Positions 10,578-21,138 of a stretch of 52,881 bases of DNA are shown here, piece after piece (the stretch's first letter is position 1; each line of letters begins with the position of its first letter). The notes under the pieces were generated by a model. The model did not search any database. It saw only the letters and a program-made list of their open reading frames with translations, and was not told the origin of the DNA. Made by a program: the position numbers and the translations under genes. Origin of the DNA: Methylobacterium sp. WL119 (GTDB lineage: Bacteria > Pseudomonadota > Alphaproteobacteria > Rhizobiales > Beijerinckiaceae); contig NZ_VRUU01000025.1 of assembly GCF_008039875.1 (NCBI RefSeq), forward strand, positions 1-52,881. The letters are read 5' to 3'.

Positions 10578-12005
10578 TCAACCCTTCGTGATGCCGTCGC
10601 CGAGACGGGCGAGGCTCTCCGCGCGTCCCAGCACCGCCATCACGTCGAACAGCGGCGGCGAGGTCGTGCGCCCGGTCAGCGCCGCGCGCAGCGGCTGGGC
10701 GACCTGCCCGAGCTTCAGGCCGGCGGTCTCCGCGAAGTGCCGCACGGCCGCTTCCGTCGCGGCGGCGTTCCAGTCGGGCAGGGCTTCCAGCGCCGGCAGG
10801 ATCGCGGCGAGCCGCCCGCGCGCCTCGTCGGTGAGGAGGGCGGAAGCCTTCTCGTCCGGCACCAGCGGCCGCGCGGCGGTGAGATAGTAGGCGCTGTCGA
10901 GCAGCTCGATCAGGGTCTTGGCCCGCTCCTTCAGCCCCGGCATCGCCGCGATGAGCTTTTCGCGAAGGGCCGGCGCGAGCGGTGCCGAGAGGCCGCGCTC
11001 CGGGCCGACGTTCGGCAGGATGCGCTCGATCGCGTCGACGAGGTCGGCGTCCGCCGCGCCGCGGATGTAGAGGCCGTTGAGGTTCTCGAGCTTGGCGAAG
11101 TCGAACCGCGCCGGCGAGCGGCCGATCGCCTTCAGGTCGAAGGCCGCCACCATCTCCTCGGTCGAGAACACCTCCTGGTCGCCGTGGCTCCAGCCGAGGC
11201 GGACGAGGTAGTTGCGGAGCGCGGCCGGCAGGTAGCCGAGGTCGCGGTAGGCGTCGACGCCGAGCGCGCCGTGGCGCTTGGACAGCTTGGCCCCGTCCGC
11301 CCCGTGGATCAGCGGGATGTGCGCCATCTTCGGCACCTCCCATCCGAGCGCCGAGAAGATCTGGCTCTGGCGCGCGGCGTTGGTGAGGTGGTCGTCGCCG
11401 CGGATCACCTGGGTGACGCCCATGTCGTGGTCGTCGACGACGACGGCGAGCATGTAGGTCGGGTTGCCGTCCGAGCGCAGCAGCACGAGGTCGTCGAGAT
11501 CGCGGTTGGCCCAGGTGACGCGGCCCTGCACCGCGTCGTCGACGATCGTTTCGCCCTCGCTCGGGGCGCGCAGCCGGATCACCGGCTTCACCCCGGCCGG
11601 TGCCTCGGACGGGTCGCGGTCGCGCCAGCGCCCGTCGTAGCGCAGCGGCTTGCCCGCCGCCCGGGCCTGCTCGCGCATCTGCGTCAGCTCCTCCGGCGTG
11701 GCGTAGCAGCGATAGGCGTTGCCCGAGGCGAGCAGGCTCTCGGCGACCTCGCGATGGCGCTCGGCGCGGGCGTACTGGAACACCACGTCGCCGTCCCAAT
11801 CGAGCCCGAGCCAGCTCATCCCGTCGAGGATCGCGTCGATCGCCCCTTGCGTCGAGCGCTCGCGGTCGGTGTCCTCGATGCGCAGCAGCATCCGGCCGCC
11901 CATCCGGCGGGCGTAGAGCCAGTTGAACAGCGCCGTGCGGGCACCGCCGATATGGAGGTAGCCCGTGGGCGAGGGCGCGAAGCGCGTGACGACGGGTGAC
12001 GACAT
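10578..12005 (-). CDS. gltX: GltX glutamyl-tRNA synthetase
   Basis: 475 residues from the ATG at 12005 ([15 protein letters not shown]). It is a class I synthetase with the HIGH motif as [18 protein letters not shown] and the KMSKS motif as [16 protein letters not shown] and [14 protein letters not shown] are the usual family blocks, and the C-terminal helical anticodon-binding part ends GDGITKG. It charges tRNA-Glu; many alphaproteobacterial enzymes also mischarge tRNA-Gln for GatCAB. The 249-base gap to divergent comEC should hold its promoter. Confidence 0.96.
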   Translation of the reverse strand: MSSPVVTRFAPSPTGYLHIGGARTALFNWLYARRMGGRMLLRIEDTDRERSTQGAIDAILDGMSWLGLDWDGDVVFQYARAERHREVAESLLASGNAYRCYATPEELTQMREQARAAGKPLRYDGRWRDRDPSEAPAGVKPVIRLRAPSEGETIVDDAVQGRVTWANRDLDDLVLLRSDGNPTYMLAVVVDDHDMGVTQVIRGDDHLTNAARQSQIFSALGWEVPKMAHIPLIHGADGAKLSKRHGALGVDAYRDLGYLPAALRNYLVRLGWSHGDQEVFSTEEMVAAFDLKAIGRSPARFDFAKLENLNGLYIRGAADADLVDAIERILPNVGPERGLSAPLAPALREKLIAAMPGLKERAKTLIELLDSAYYLTAARPLVPDEKASALLTDEARGRLAAILPALEALPDWNAAATEAAVRHFAETAGLKLGQVAQPLRAALTGRTTSPPLFDVMAVLGRAESLARLGDGITKG

Positions 12006-12254
12006 CGGACGATGGATCTTCTGGTGACGGGGCTGAAGGAGCACCCTGAACGCGGCCGCGGCACGGATCGGCCGATCCGGTTGCGCGCGTCTAGATCGCT
12101 CTGCGACGGAGGGAAAGGCGGTTCGTCGTCCCCGACGACGCACGGAAGCTGGGGACCTGCGCCCGGACCCGGCCCGGACGGCTCTAGCACGCCCTCGCGG
12201 ATGCGTTAAGAATCGGGTCGGCGCAGCCGTTTCGCGCCGACCGGTGTGCCGATC

Positions 12255-14600
12255 ATGGCGCGGGACATCGCACGATCGACGGGACGGGCCGTCGCCACGT
12301 CGGCATCAGGCCGCTCCCTGTCGCCCGCCGTGCTCGGGCCGGCCGTGCGCGGCTGGGTCGTCGGCGGGCTCGCGATCGAGGCCGAGCAGCGGCGGCTGTT
12401 TCCCTGGCTCGCGGTCGCCTTCGGCGCCGGCATCCTCGCGTTCTTCACCGCCACCGACGGCATGCCCTCGCTCTGGGCGCCCCTCGTCGCGGCCGCCGCC
12501 TGCGCCGCGACCCTGCCGTTCCTCGGTGCCCGGCCCGCGGCGCTGGCCGTCGCCCTCGGGCTGATGGCGGCGCTCCTCGGCTTCGCGGCGAGCGCCCTGC
12601 GGGTCGCGCAGGTGGCGGCGCCGGTGCTGACCCGCACCATCATCGCGCCGCTCGAAGGCCTGATCGAATCGCTGGAGGAGCGTGAGGAGGGCGCCCGCCT
12701 TGTGGTGCGGGTCGCGAGCCTCGGCACGATGGCCGCGGCCGAGCGGCCGGTCCGGGTGCGCGTCTCGTTCAAGAAGGCGCCGCCGCTGCGGCCGGGCGAC
12801 TTCATTGCCGCCACCGCCCGCCTGCTCCCGCCCCCCGAAGCGGCGCGCCCCGGCGGCTACGATTTCGCCCGCGACGCCTACTTCCGCGGGATCGGCGCGG
12901 TCGGCTCGCTCCTCGGCAAGATCGCGGTGAAGCCGCCGCCCGAGCCGGTGCCGTGGTCGCTCCGGCTCGCGGCCGCCGTGGACGACGCCCGCAACGCGCT
13001 GACCCGCAGGATCACCGACGCCAACGGCGGCCAGGCGGGCGCCGTCGCCGCCGCCCTGGTGACCGGCAAGCGCGGGCTGATCGCGCCGGCCACCAACGAC
13101 ACGCTGCGGGCGGCGGGGATCTACCACGTGGTCTCGATCTCGGGGCTCCACATGGTGCTGGCCGCCGGGGTCGTGTTCTGGCTCGTCCGCGCCGGCCTCG
13201 CCCTGGTGCCGTTCCTGGCGCTGGCCTGGCCGATCAAGAAGATCGCCGCGGCGCTGGCGATGGTCGGCGTCACCGCCTACTGCGTCTTCTCCGGCTGGGA
13301 CATCGCGGCCGAGCGTTCCCTCGTGATGACCCTGATCATGCTCGGGGCGATCCTGGTCGATCGCCCGGCGCTCAGCATGCGCAACCTCGCTCTCGCCGCG
13401 CTCATCGCGCTCTCGCACGAGCCGGAAGGCTTGCTCGGCCCGAGCTTCCAGATGTCGTTCGGGGCGGTGGCCGGCCTCATCGCCTGCGCCCGCCTGATCG
13501 ATGGAGGGATGTTCCGCCGCGACGGGGCCGGGCGGATCGGCCGGCTGATCGCGCTGTCGCTGACGACGGTGGTCGGCACCCTCGGCACGACGCTCGTGGC
13601 GCAGGTCGCGACCGCGCCCTTCGCCACCTACCACTTCCAGACCGTCCAACCCTTCGGGCTGATCGGCAACGCGCTCACCCTGCCGCTGGTCTCGCTCGCG
13701 GTGATGCCGGCGGCGGTTCTGGGCATCGTCGCCTACCCGTTCGCCCTCGACCAGCCGGTCTGGTGGCTGATGGGACTGGCGGTGCGCGGCATGCTGACCA
13801 TCTCCGCCTGGATCCAGGGGCTTGGGCGCGCCAACGTCGTGGTCCCGGCCTTCGGCACCGCCGCGCTCGGGTGCCTCGCCGCGGGGCTGCTGCTCGCGAC
13901 GCTCCCGGTCTCGCGCCTGCGCTGGCTCGCCCTGCCGCCGGCGCTGCTCGGGCTCGGCCTGGCGACGATGCCGGCCCGCTACGACATCTACGTCGACCGC
14001 CAGGGCAGCGGGGCGGCGGTTCGCCGCGCCGACGGCAGCCTCGTCGCCCTCGGGCGGCCGTCGAACTTCGTGCTGGAGCAGTGGCTGAAGGCCGACGGCG
14101 ACGGCAGGCCGGGCGCGCAGGCGACGGGCGGTCCCGCCTGCGACCGGATCGGATGCATGCTTCGGTTGGCCGACGGGCGCGCGGTGGCGCTTCTGAAGGA
14201 TCGCCGCGGCTTCGCGCAGGATTGCGCCAAGGCCTCGGTGCTGATCACGGCGCTCGCCGCACCGCCGGGCTGCGCCGCCGCCCTCGTCATCGATCGCGCC
14301 TACCTCGCCAGCCACGGCGCCGTGGCGATCCGCGTCGAGCCGAATGGCTTCATCCTGGCCGACACGCATGAGCCGGGACGGACGCTGCCGTGGCGCCCCG
14401 CGATGGTCCGTCCCCCGCCCCAGGGAACGGATGACGCGGTAGCGGGCGGATCGTCGCCCGCGGCCGAGCCCAAGCCGAAGGACGTCCCGTTCCAGGGCAT
14501 GGCCGTACCGCCCCCCCGGGCGGAGGACGCCGACCCGGCACCCGACGATCCGGCCGCGGACGGCCCGAACCCGGAGATGCCGGGCGAGACCCTTCAGTAA
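12255..14600 (+). CDS. ComEC/Rec2-family membrane DNA-uptake channel protein
   Basis: About 781 residues from the ATG at 12255; a GTG at 12246 is also possible. Several N-terminal membrane helices flank a soluble beta segment (about 110-200, DUF4131-like). The ComEC core follows, with [34 protein letters not shown] and [15 protein letters not shown]. After the last helix the C-terminal 200 residues (from about [11 protein letters not shown]) lack any HxHxDH metallo-hydrolase signature and end in a Pro/Asp-rich tail. The soluble nuclease-like domain of long ComEC proteins thus appears absent or degenerate. The gene converges with lexA, overlapping it by 7 bp. Confidence 0.88.
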   Translation: MARDIARSTGRAVATSASGRSLSPAVLGPAVRGWVVGGLAIEAEQRRLFPWLAVAFGAGILAFFTATDGMPSLWAPLVAAAACAATLPFLGARPAALAVALGLMAALLGFAASALRVAQVAAPVLTRTIIAPLEGLIESLEEREEGARLVVRVASLGTMAAAERPVRVRVSFKKAPPLRPGDFIAATARLLPPPEAARPGGYDFARDAYFRGIGAVGSLLGKIAVKPPPEPVPWSLRLAAAVDDARNALTRRITDANGGQAGAVAAALVTGKRGLIAPATNDTLRAAGIYHVVSISGLHMVLAAGVVFWLVRAGLALVPFLALAWPIKKIAAALAMVGVTAYCVFSGWDIAAERSLVMTLIMLGAILVDRPALSMRNLALAALIALSHEPEGLLGPSFQMSFGAVAGLIACARLIDGGMFRRDGAGRIGRLIALSLTTVVGTLGTTLVAQVATAPFATYHFQTVQPFGLIGNALTLPLVSLAVMPAAVLGIVAYPFALDQPVWWLMGLAVRGMLTISAWIQGLGRANVVVPAFGTAALGCLAAGLLLATLPVSRLRWLALPPALLGLGLATMPARYDIYVDRQGSGAAVRRADGSLVALGRPSNFVLEQWLKADGDGRPGAQATGGPACDRIGCMLRLADGRAVALLKDRRGFAQDCAKASVLITALAAPPGCAAALVIDRAYLASHGAVAIRVEPNGFILADTHEPGRTLPWRPAMVRPPPQGTDDAVAGGSSPAAEPKPKDVPFQGMAVPPPRAEDADPAPDDPAADGPNPEMPGETLQ

Positions 14601-15334
14601 CGGCGCACGAGGCTGACCAGGCGGCCCTGGATCTGCACCCGATCCGGCCCGAGCACGCGGGTCTCGTAGGCCGGGTTTGCGGCTTCGAGCGCGATCGAGG
14701 AGCCGCGACGGCGCAGCCGCTTCAGCGTCGCCTCCTCGTCGTCGATCAGCGCCACGATGATGTCGCCGGTGTTGGCGGTGTCCTGCTTGCGGATGACCAC
14801 GAGGTCGCCGTCGAGGATGCCCGCCTCGACCATCGAGTCGCCGCGGACCTCCAGGGCGTAGTGCTCGCCGCCGGCCAGGAAGTCCGGCGACATGGTGATC
14901 GCGTGGCTCTGGTTCTGGATCGCCGAGATCGGCGTGCCGGCCGCGATCCGGCCCATCACCGGGATCGACACCGCGCGCCCGCTGTCGTCGACCATCTGCG
15001 TCGTGGAAGGCCGCAGCGGCACGGCCTTCGAGCGGCCGCCCTCGACCACGCTCGGGGTGAACCGGCGCGGCGCGGCGGGAGCTGCCGGCACCGGGGCGGG
15101 CGCGCTGGAGCGGCCGGCGCCGTCGGGCATGCGCAGCACCTCGATCGCCCGAGCCCGATTCGGAAGCCGGCGCAGGAAGCCGCGCTCCTCCAGGGCGGTG
15201 ATCAGCCGGTGGATGCCCGATTTCGACTTGAGATCGAGGGCGTCCTTCATCTCGTCGAACGACGGCGGAACACCGTCCTCGCGCATCCGCTCGTCGATGA
15301 ATCGCAGGAGATCCAGCTGTTTACGGGTCAGCAT
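14594..15334 (-). CDS. lexA: LexA SOS-response repressor
   Basis: 246 residues. The N-terminal winged helix (about 1-70) has [21 protein letters not shown] Pro/Ala-rich linker (75-100) is longer than in E. coli, as usual in alphaproteobacteria. The S24 peptidase domain carries the Ala132-Gly133 cleavage site (GRIAAGTP), nucleophile Ser167 (GDSM) and general base Lys205 (EATLKRL). It represses DNA-repair genes until RecA filaments trigger self-cleavage. A GTTC-N7-GTTC box lies about 70 bases upstream, indicating autoregulation. Its end overlaps comEC on the other strand. Confidence 0.97.
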   Translation of the reverse strand: MLTRKQLDLLRFIDERMREDGVPPSFDEMKDALDLKSKSGIHRLITALEERGFLRRLPNRARAIEVLRMPDGAGRSSAPAPVPAAPAAPRRFTPSVVEGGRSKAVPLRPSTTQMVDDSGRAVSIPVMGRIAAGTPISAIQNQSHAITMSPDFLAGGEHYALEVRGDSMVEAGILDGDLVVIRKQDTANTGDIIVALIDDEEATLKRLRRRGSSIALEAANPAYETRVLGPDRVQIQGRLVSLVRRY

Positions 15335-15405
15335 CGGCGCGGCTCGCAGGAATGCGCGGCCACACGAAGGTGGAGCCGCAGAAACAAAACACGAACATGT
15401 TAAAC

Positions 15406-15431
15406 GTTCGTCAAGTGTTCCGCAAGGGTTC
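15406..15431. promoter_or_regulatory. Tandem LexA operator (three phased GTTC half-sites)
   Basis: GTTC occurs at 15406-15409, 15417-15420 and 15428-15431, each separated by exactly seven bases, giving two overlapping GTTC-N7-GTTC alphaproteobacterial SOS boxes. A GAAC at 15393-15396 adds a possible inverted half-site. The element is about 72 bases upstream of the lexA ATG on the minus strand and clear of the neighbouring dehydrogenase end at 15506. Confidence 0.85.
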
Positions 15432-15505
15432 TCATCGGCCGATCCGACCGGTGCGTCGAATTTCGTCGCGCGCCGAGCCCCTTTTCGATCGCTGCGCTGC
15501 GGGGC

Positions 15506-16444
15506 TCAGCCCTCGAGGCTGCGGCGCACGGCGCGGGCGGTGACCGCCGAGACGCGCACGTTCGATTCCCGCGTCACGCCGGCGATGTGCGGGGTCAGGA
15601 TGAGGTTCGGCACGTCGATCAGCGCCGCGCCGCCCGCGGCGTCCACGGGCTCCTGGGCGAACACGTCGAGCGCCGCCCCGCCGAGGTGCCCGGACCGAAG
15701 CGCCGCGGCGATCGCGACCTCGTCCACGACGCCCCCGCGGGCGGCGTTGATCAGGATCGCGCCCGGCCGCATCCGGGCGATCGCCACCGGCCCGATCATG
15801 TCGCGCGTCGCCTCGGTCAGCGGCACGTGCAGCGAGAGCACGTCGCTCGTTGCGACCAGCGCGTCGAGGGTCAGGCTCGCCACCGCGCCGTGGGCCGGGC
15901 GCCACGCGGCGTCGTCGGGCGCGAGGTGCGGGTCGAAGGCGGCGACGGTCATGTCGAGGGCCGCCGCACGGCGGGCGGTCTCGCGGGCGATCGCGCCGAA
16001 GCCGACGAGGCCGAGGCGCTTGCCGGCGATCTCGCGTCCCATCAGCGCGTTGCGCGGCCACGCGCCCGCGGCGACCTGCGCGCTCGCGCCGTAGGCGCCG
16101 CGCAGCAGCAGCAACGCGGTGCCGATCACGTACTCGGCCACCGCGCCGTCGTTGGCGCCGGTCGCGGGATGGACCGCGATCCCGCGGGCGGCGCAGGCGG
16201 CCAGATCGATGTTGTCGAGCCCGACGCCGAGGCGGCCCACCACCCTGAGGTCGGGTGCCGCCGCGAGCAGGCCCGCGCGCACCTGCGTGCGGTTGCGGAC
16301 GATCAGCCCGGACGCGCCCGCGAGCGCCGCGCGCAGGGCGTCCGGCCGGTCGACCAGGGTCGGATCGTAGAGCGTCTCGAACCCCGCGAGCTCCGCCGCG
16401 ATCGCAGCCTCGTCCATGAACTCGCTGATGACGACCTTGCGCAT
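15506..16444 (-). CDS. D-isomer-specific 2-hydroxyacid dehydrogenase
   Basis: 312 residues with the SerA-like two-domain fold. The NAD-binding motif is LGLVGFGAIARETARRA (about 143-160). The catalytic Arg is in NAARGGVVDE, the Glu in FAQEPVDAAGG and the His in LTPHIAGVT. There is no C-terminal ACT or ASB domain, so it is probably not the biosynthetic phosphoglycerate dehydrogenase; relatives include sulfolactate and hydroxypyruvate reductases. Substrate cannot be set from sequence. It reads in the same direction as lexA, with the lexA operator in the gap between. Confidence 0.85.
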   Translation of the reverse strand: MRKVVISEFMDEAAIAAELAGFETLYDPTLVDRPDALRAALAGASGLIVRNRTQVRAGLLAAAPDLRVVGRLGVGLDNIDLAACAARGIAVHPATGANDGAVAEYVIGTALLLLRGAYGASAQVAAGAWPRNALMGREIAGKRLGLVGFGAIARETARRAAALDMTVAAFDPHLAPDDAAWRPAHGAVASLTLDALVATSDVLSLHVPLTEATRDMIGPVAIARMRPGAILINAARGGVVDEVAIAAALRSGHLGGAALDVFAQEPVDAAGGAALIDVPNLILTPHIAGVTRESNVRVSAVTARAVRRSLEG

Positions 16445-16741
16445 GGGGCGGCGATCCTTCTCCGCGGCCGGGCCGGTGCCGGCGGGCTGCCCGCTCTGCC
16501 GCGGCGTCCGGGCGACGTCGCGGCTGGGGGCATCGTCATCACGCAGCCGAGCGCGTCGGTAAAGGCGGCCGCGCCGCCTATCCGAGAGGGTGCGCCGATC
16601 GCAGCGCGATTAACCGCTTCGCAATGCCGCCCGGCGTAACGTCCCGGGCATGAGGTGCGACCAGCGACGGCGCCTCCCGACATTGCGTGACCGACGCCGA
16701 CGGCCGAGCCGGCGATTCGGAGACACCGGAGCAGTTTGACC

Positions 16742-17125
16742 ATGGCCCTCGATCTCAGCATGCCGATCCTGGTCGTCGACGACTACCAGACGATGGTTCG
16801 CATCATCCGCAACCTGCTCAAGCAGCTCGGCTTCGAGGAGGTCGACGACGCCTCCGACGGCACGGCCGCGCTGGCGCGCCTCAAGGGCCGCAAGTACGGC
16901 CTCGTGATCTCCGACTGGAACATGGAGCCGATGACCGGCTACGAGCTGCTTCGCCACGTCCGCGCCGACGAGGGCCTGCGCACCACGCCGTTCATCATGG
17001 TCACCGCCGAGTCGAAGACCGAGAACGTCATCGCCGCCAAGAAGGCTGGCGTGAACAACTACATCGTCAAGCCGTTCAACGCCGCGACCCTGAAGAGCAA
17101 GATCGAGGCGGTCTGCGGCGCCTGA
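16742..17125 (+). CDS. cheY: CheY-like single-domain response regulator
   Basis: 127 residues, receiver domain only. The acidic pocket is Asp13/Asp14 (VVDDYQ), phospho-acceptor Asp58 (LVISDWNMEP), Thr88 (MVTAES) and Lys110 (YIVKPF). These align almost one-to-one with E. coli CheY Asp12, Asp13, Asp57, Thr87 and Lys109. The ATG at 16742 follows CGGAG. The next gene encodes a CheZ-like phosphatase, so the pair likely controls flagellar motor switching. The 297-base gap upstream has one GANTC site near 16714 and no gene. Confidence 0.92.
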   Translation: MALDLSMPILVVDDYQTMVRIIRNLLKQLGFEEVDDASDGTAALARLKGRKYGLVISDWNMEPMTGYELLRHVRADEGLRTTPFIMVTAESKTENVIAAKKAGVNNYIVKPFNAATLKSKIEAVCGA

Positions 17126-17163
17126 CCGACCTTACGGGGCCGACACGCGGAGGAATGCTGACG

Positions 17164-17688
17164 ATGGGTTTGCAAAGACCGCTCGGCGCGACGATCAACC
17201 CGGCGACCATGGTGTCCGAGTTGATCGAGATCGCGGACTACATCGCCCACGTGCGCGACGAGATCGCGGCCCTGCGCGCCAACGAGCTGACGCACGACCG
17301 CATCCCGATGGCGCACGAGGAGCTCGGCAACGTCCTCGCCGCGACCGCCGGCGCCACCAACACCATCATGGAGGCGGCCGAGTCGATGCTGGCCCTGCCG
17401 GACGGGCCGGAATACCGCGCCGCGGTCGAGAGCGGCATCGGCACGATCTTCGAGGCCTGCGCCTTCCAGGACATCACCGGCCAGCGCATCGGCAAGGTGG
17501 TCGCCGCCCTGCAGCAGTTCGAGCTGCGGCTCGCGCGCTTCGCCAGCGCGGTGCGGGCGCGGGACGCCGCCGGACAGGACCCGGCCGAGGCCGAGCGCAA
17601 CGAGCGCGCCCAGCGCCTGCTCCTCAACGGCCCGCAGCCGAACGGGCCGGCGACGGCGCAGGACGACATCGACGCCCTGTTCGCCTGA
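17164..17688 (+). CDS. cheZ: CheZ-family CheY-P phosphatase
   Basis: 174 residues from the ATG at 17164, about 8 bases after CGGAGG; the ATG at 17155 sits too close to that site. It is mostly helical. The motif FEACAFQDITGQRIGKVV (about residues 97-114) matches the CheZ active-site helix with its Gln and Asp. The C-terminal tail QDDIDALFA resembles the terminal CheY-docking peptide of CheZ, after a flexible Pro/Asn linker. It would dephosphorylate CheY-P. It lies 38 bases after cheY, probably in the same operon. Confidence 0.83.
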   Translation: MGLQRPLGATINPATMVSELIEIADYIAHVRDEIAALRANELTHDRIPMAHEELGNVLAATAGATNTIMEAAESMLALPDGPEYRAAVESGIGTIFEACAFQDITGQRIGKVVAALQQFELRLARFASAVRARDAAGQDPAEAERNERAQRLLLNGPQPNGPATAQDDIDALFA

Positions 17689-17754
17689 ACCTCGACGGGA
17701 AGGGGCCGGCTCCGCTACAGCGTTGCGCCTGACGTCGGGGCATCGGGGAACAGC

Positions 17755-18540
17755 ATGGCGGCACGGCTCTGGTCCGACCTGACCACGCGCGAGGTCTCCG
17801 GGCGCGGCATGGGCCGCACGGTCGCGGTGCTGCCGGTGGCCGCGATCGAGCAGCACGGCCCGCACCTGCCGCTCTGCACCGACGTGGCGATCATGGAGGG
17901 CTACCTCGCGCGCGCCCGCGCCCTGGTGCCCGCCGATCTCGACGTGCTGGTGCTGCCGGTGCAGTCGATCGGCAAGTCCGACGAGCACGACGCCTTTCCC
18001 GGTACCCTCTCGCTCACCACCGCGACCGCGCTCGCCGCCTGGACCGAGATCGGCGCGGGCGTGCACCGGGCCGGCTGCAACCGGCTGGTGATCGTCACCT
18101 CGCACGGCGGCAACAGCGCGCTGATCGACCTCGTGGCCGGCGATCTGCGCGCCCGCTTCGGCATGGTCGCGGTGACGACCGCCTGGGCGCGGTTCGGCTA
18201 TCCGGAGGGATGCTTTCCCGACGACGAGATCGTCCACGGCATCCATGCCGGCGGGATCGAGACGGCGCTGATGCTGGCGCTTCGGCCCGACCTGGTTCGG
18301 CGCGAGGCGATCGCCGACTTTCCCTCGCGCACCCGCGCGATGGCGGGCGCCTTCACGCACCTGTGCGCCGGGCGTCCCGCCGCCTTCGCCTGGAAGGCCG
18401 GCGACCTCCATCCGTCGGGCGCGATCGGCGATGCCCGGCTCGGCACCGCCGAGGCGGGCGAGGCCGCCCTCGACCACGGCGCGCGGGCGTTCGTGGCGCT
18501 CCTGCACGACGTGGCGCGCTTCGACCTTTCGGGCGGGTAG
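17755..18540 (+). CDS. Creatininase-family amidohydrolase
   Basis: 261 residues. Metal-binding motifs of the family are present: LPVAAIEQHGPHLPLCTD near the N-terminus, SDEHDAFPGTLSL, IVTSHGGNSAL and HGIHAGGIETALML with the conserved Glu. Members include creatinine amidohydrolase and enzymes of riboflavin-like, mycofactocin and pyrroloquinoline metabolism. No mycofactocin genes are nearby, so the substrate is unknown. The gene ends against a hairpin shared with the convergent kinase gene. Confidence 0.86.
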   Translation: MAARLWSDLTTREVSGRGMGRTVAVLPVAAIEQHGPHLPLCTDVAIMEGYLARARALVPADLDVLVLPVQSIGKSDEHDAFPGTLSLTTATALAAWTEIGAGVHRAGCNRLVIVTSHGGNSALIDLVAGDLRARFGMVAVTTAWARFGYPEGCFPDDEIVHGIHAGGIETALMLALRPDLVRREAIADFPSRTRAMAGAFTHLCAGRPAAFAWKAGDLHPSGAIGDARLGTAEAGEAALDHGARAFVALLHDVARFDLSGG

Positions 18541-18566
18541 CCTCGACGTCGCATCGATTCGGGAGC

Positions 18567-18590
18567 GGAGCCGGGCTTCGCCCCGGCTCC
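18567..18590. terminator. Bidirectional hairpin between convergent genes
   Basis: GGAGCCGGG (18567-18575) pairs perfectly with CCCGGCTCC (18582-18590) around a 6-base CTTCGC loop. It lies in the 53-base gap between the creatininase gene and the sensor kinase gene. There is no T-run, but position and symmetry suit a two-way terminator. Confidence 0.6.
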
Positions 18591-18593
18591 CTG

Positions 18594-20966
<2,373 letters not shown>

Positions 20967-21138
20967 GGTCGACCTCGTGACATGAAAGCGTCCGGGCCGT
21001 GCTGCGCCGGCCTCGAATCTGAATTCAGTTCATCACTTTCCCGGGTGATTTGTCCACGGCTTTTTTCCGGCCGAGCTTGACTCCCGGCCGCATCTACCGA
21101 CTCGGATTCGGCGGAGAATCGTCAATGTTAAGCGATGG

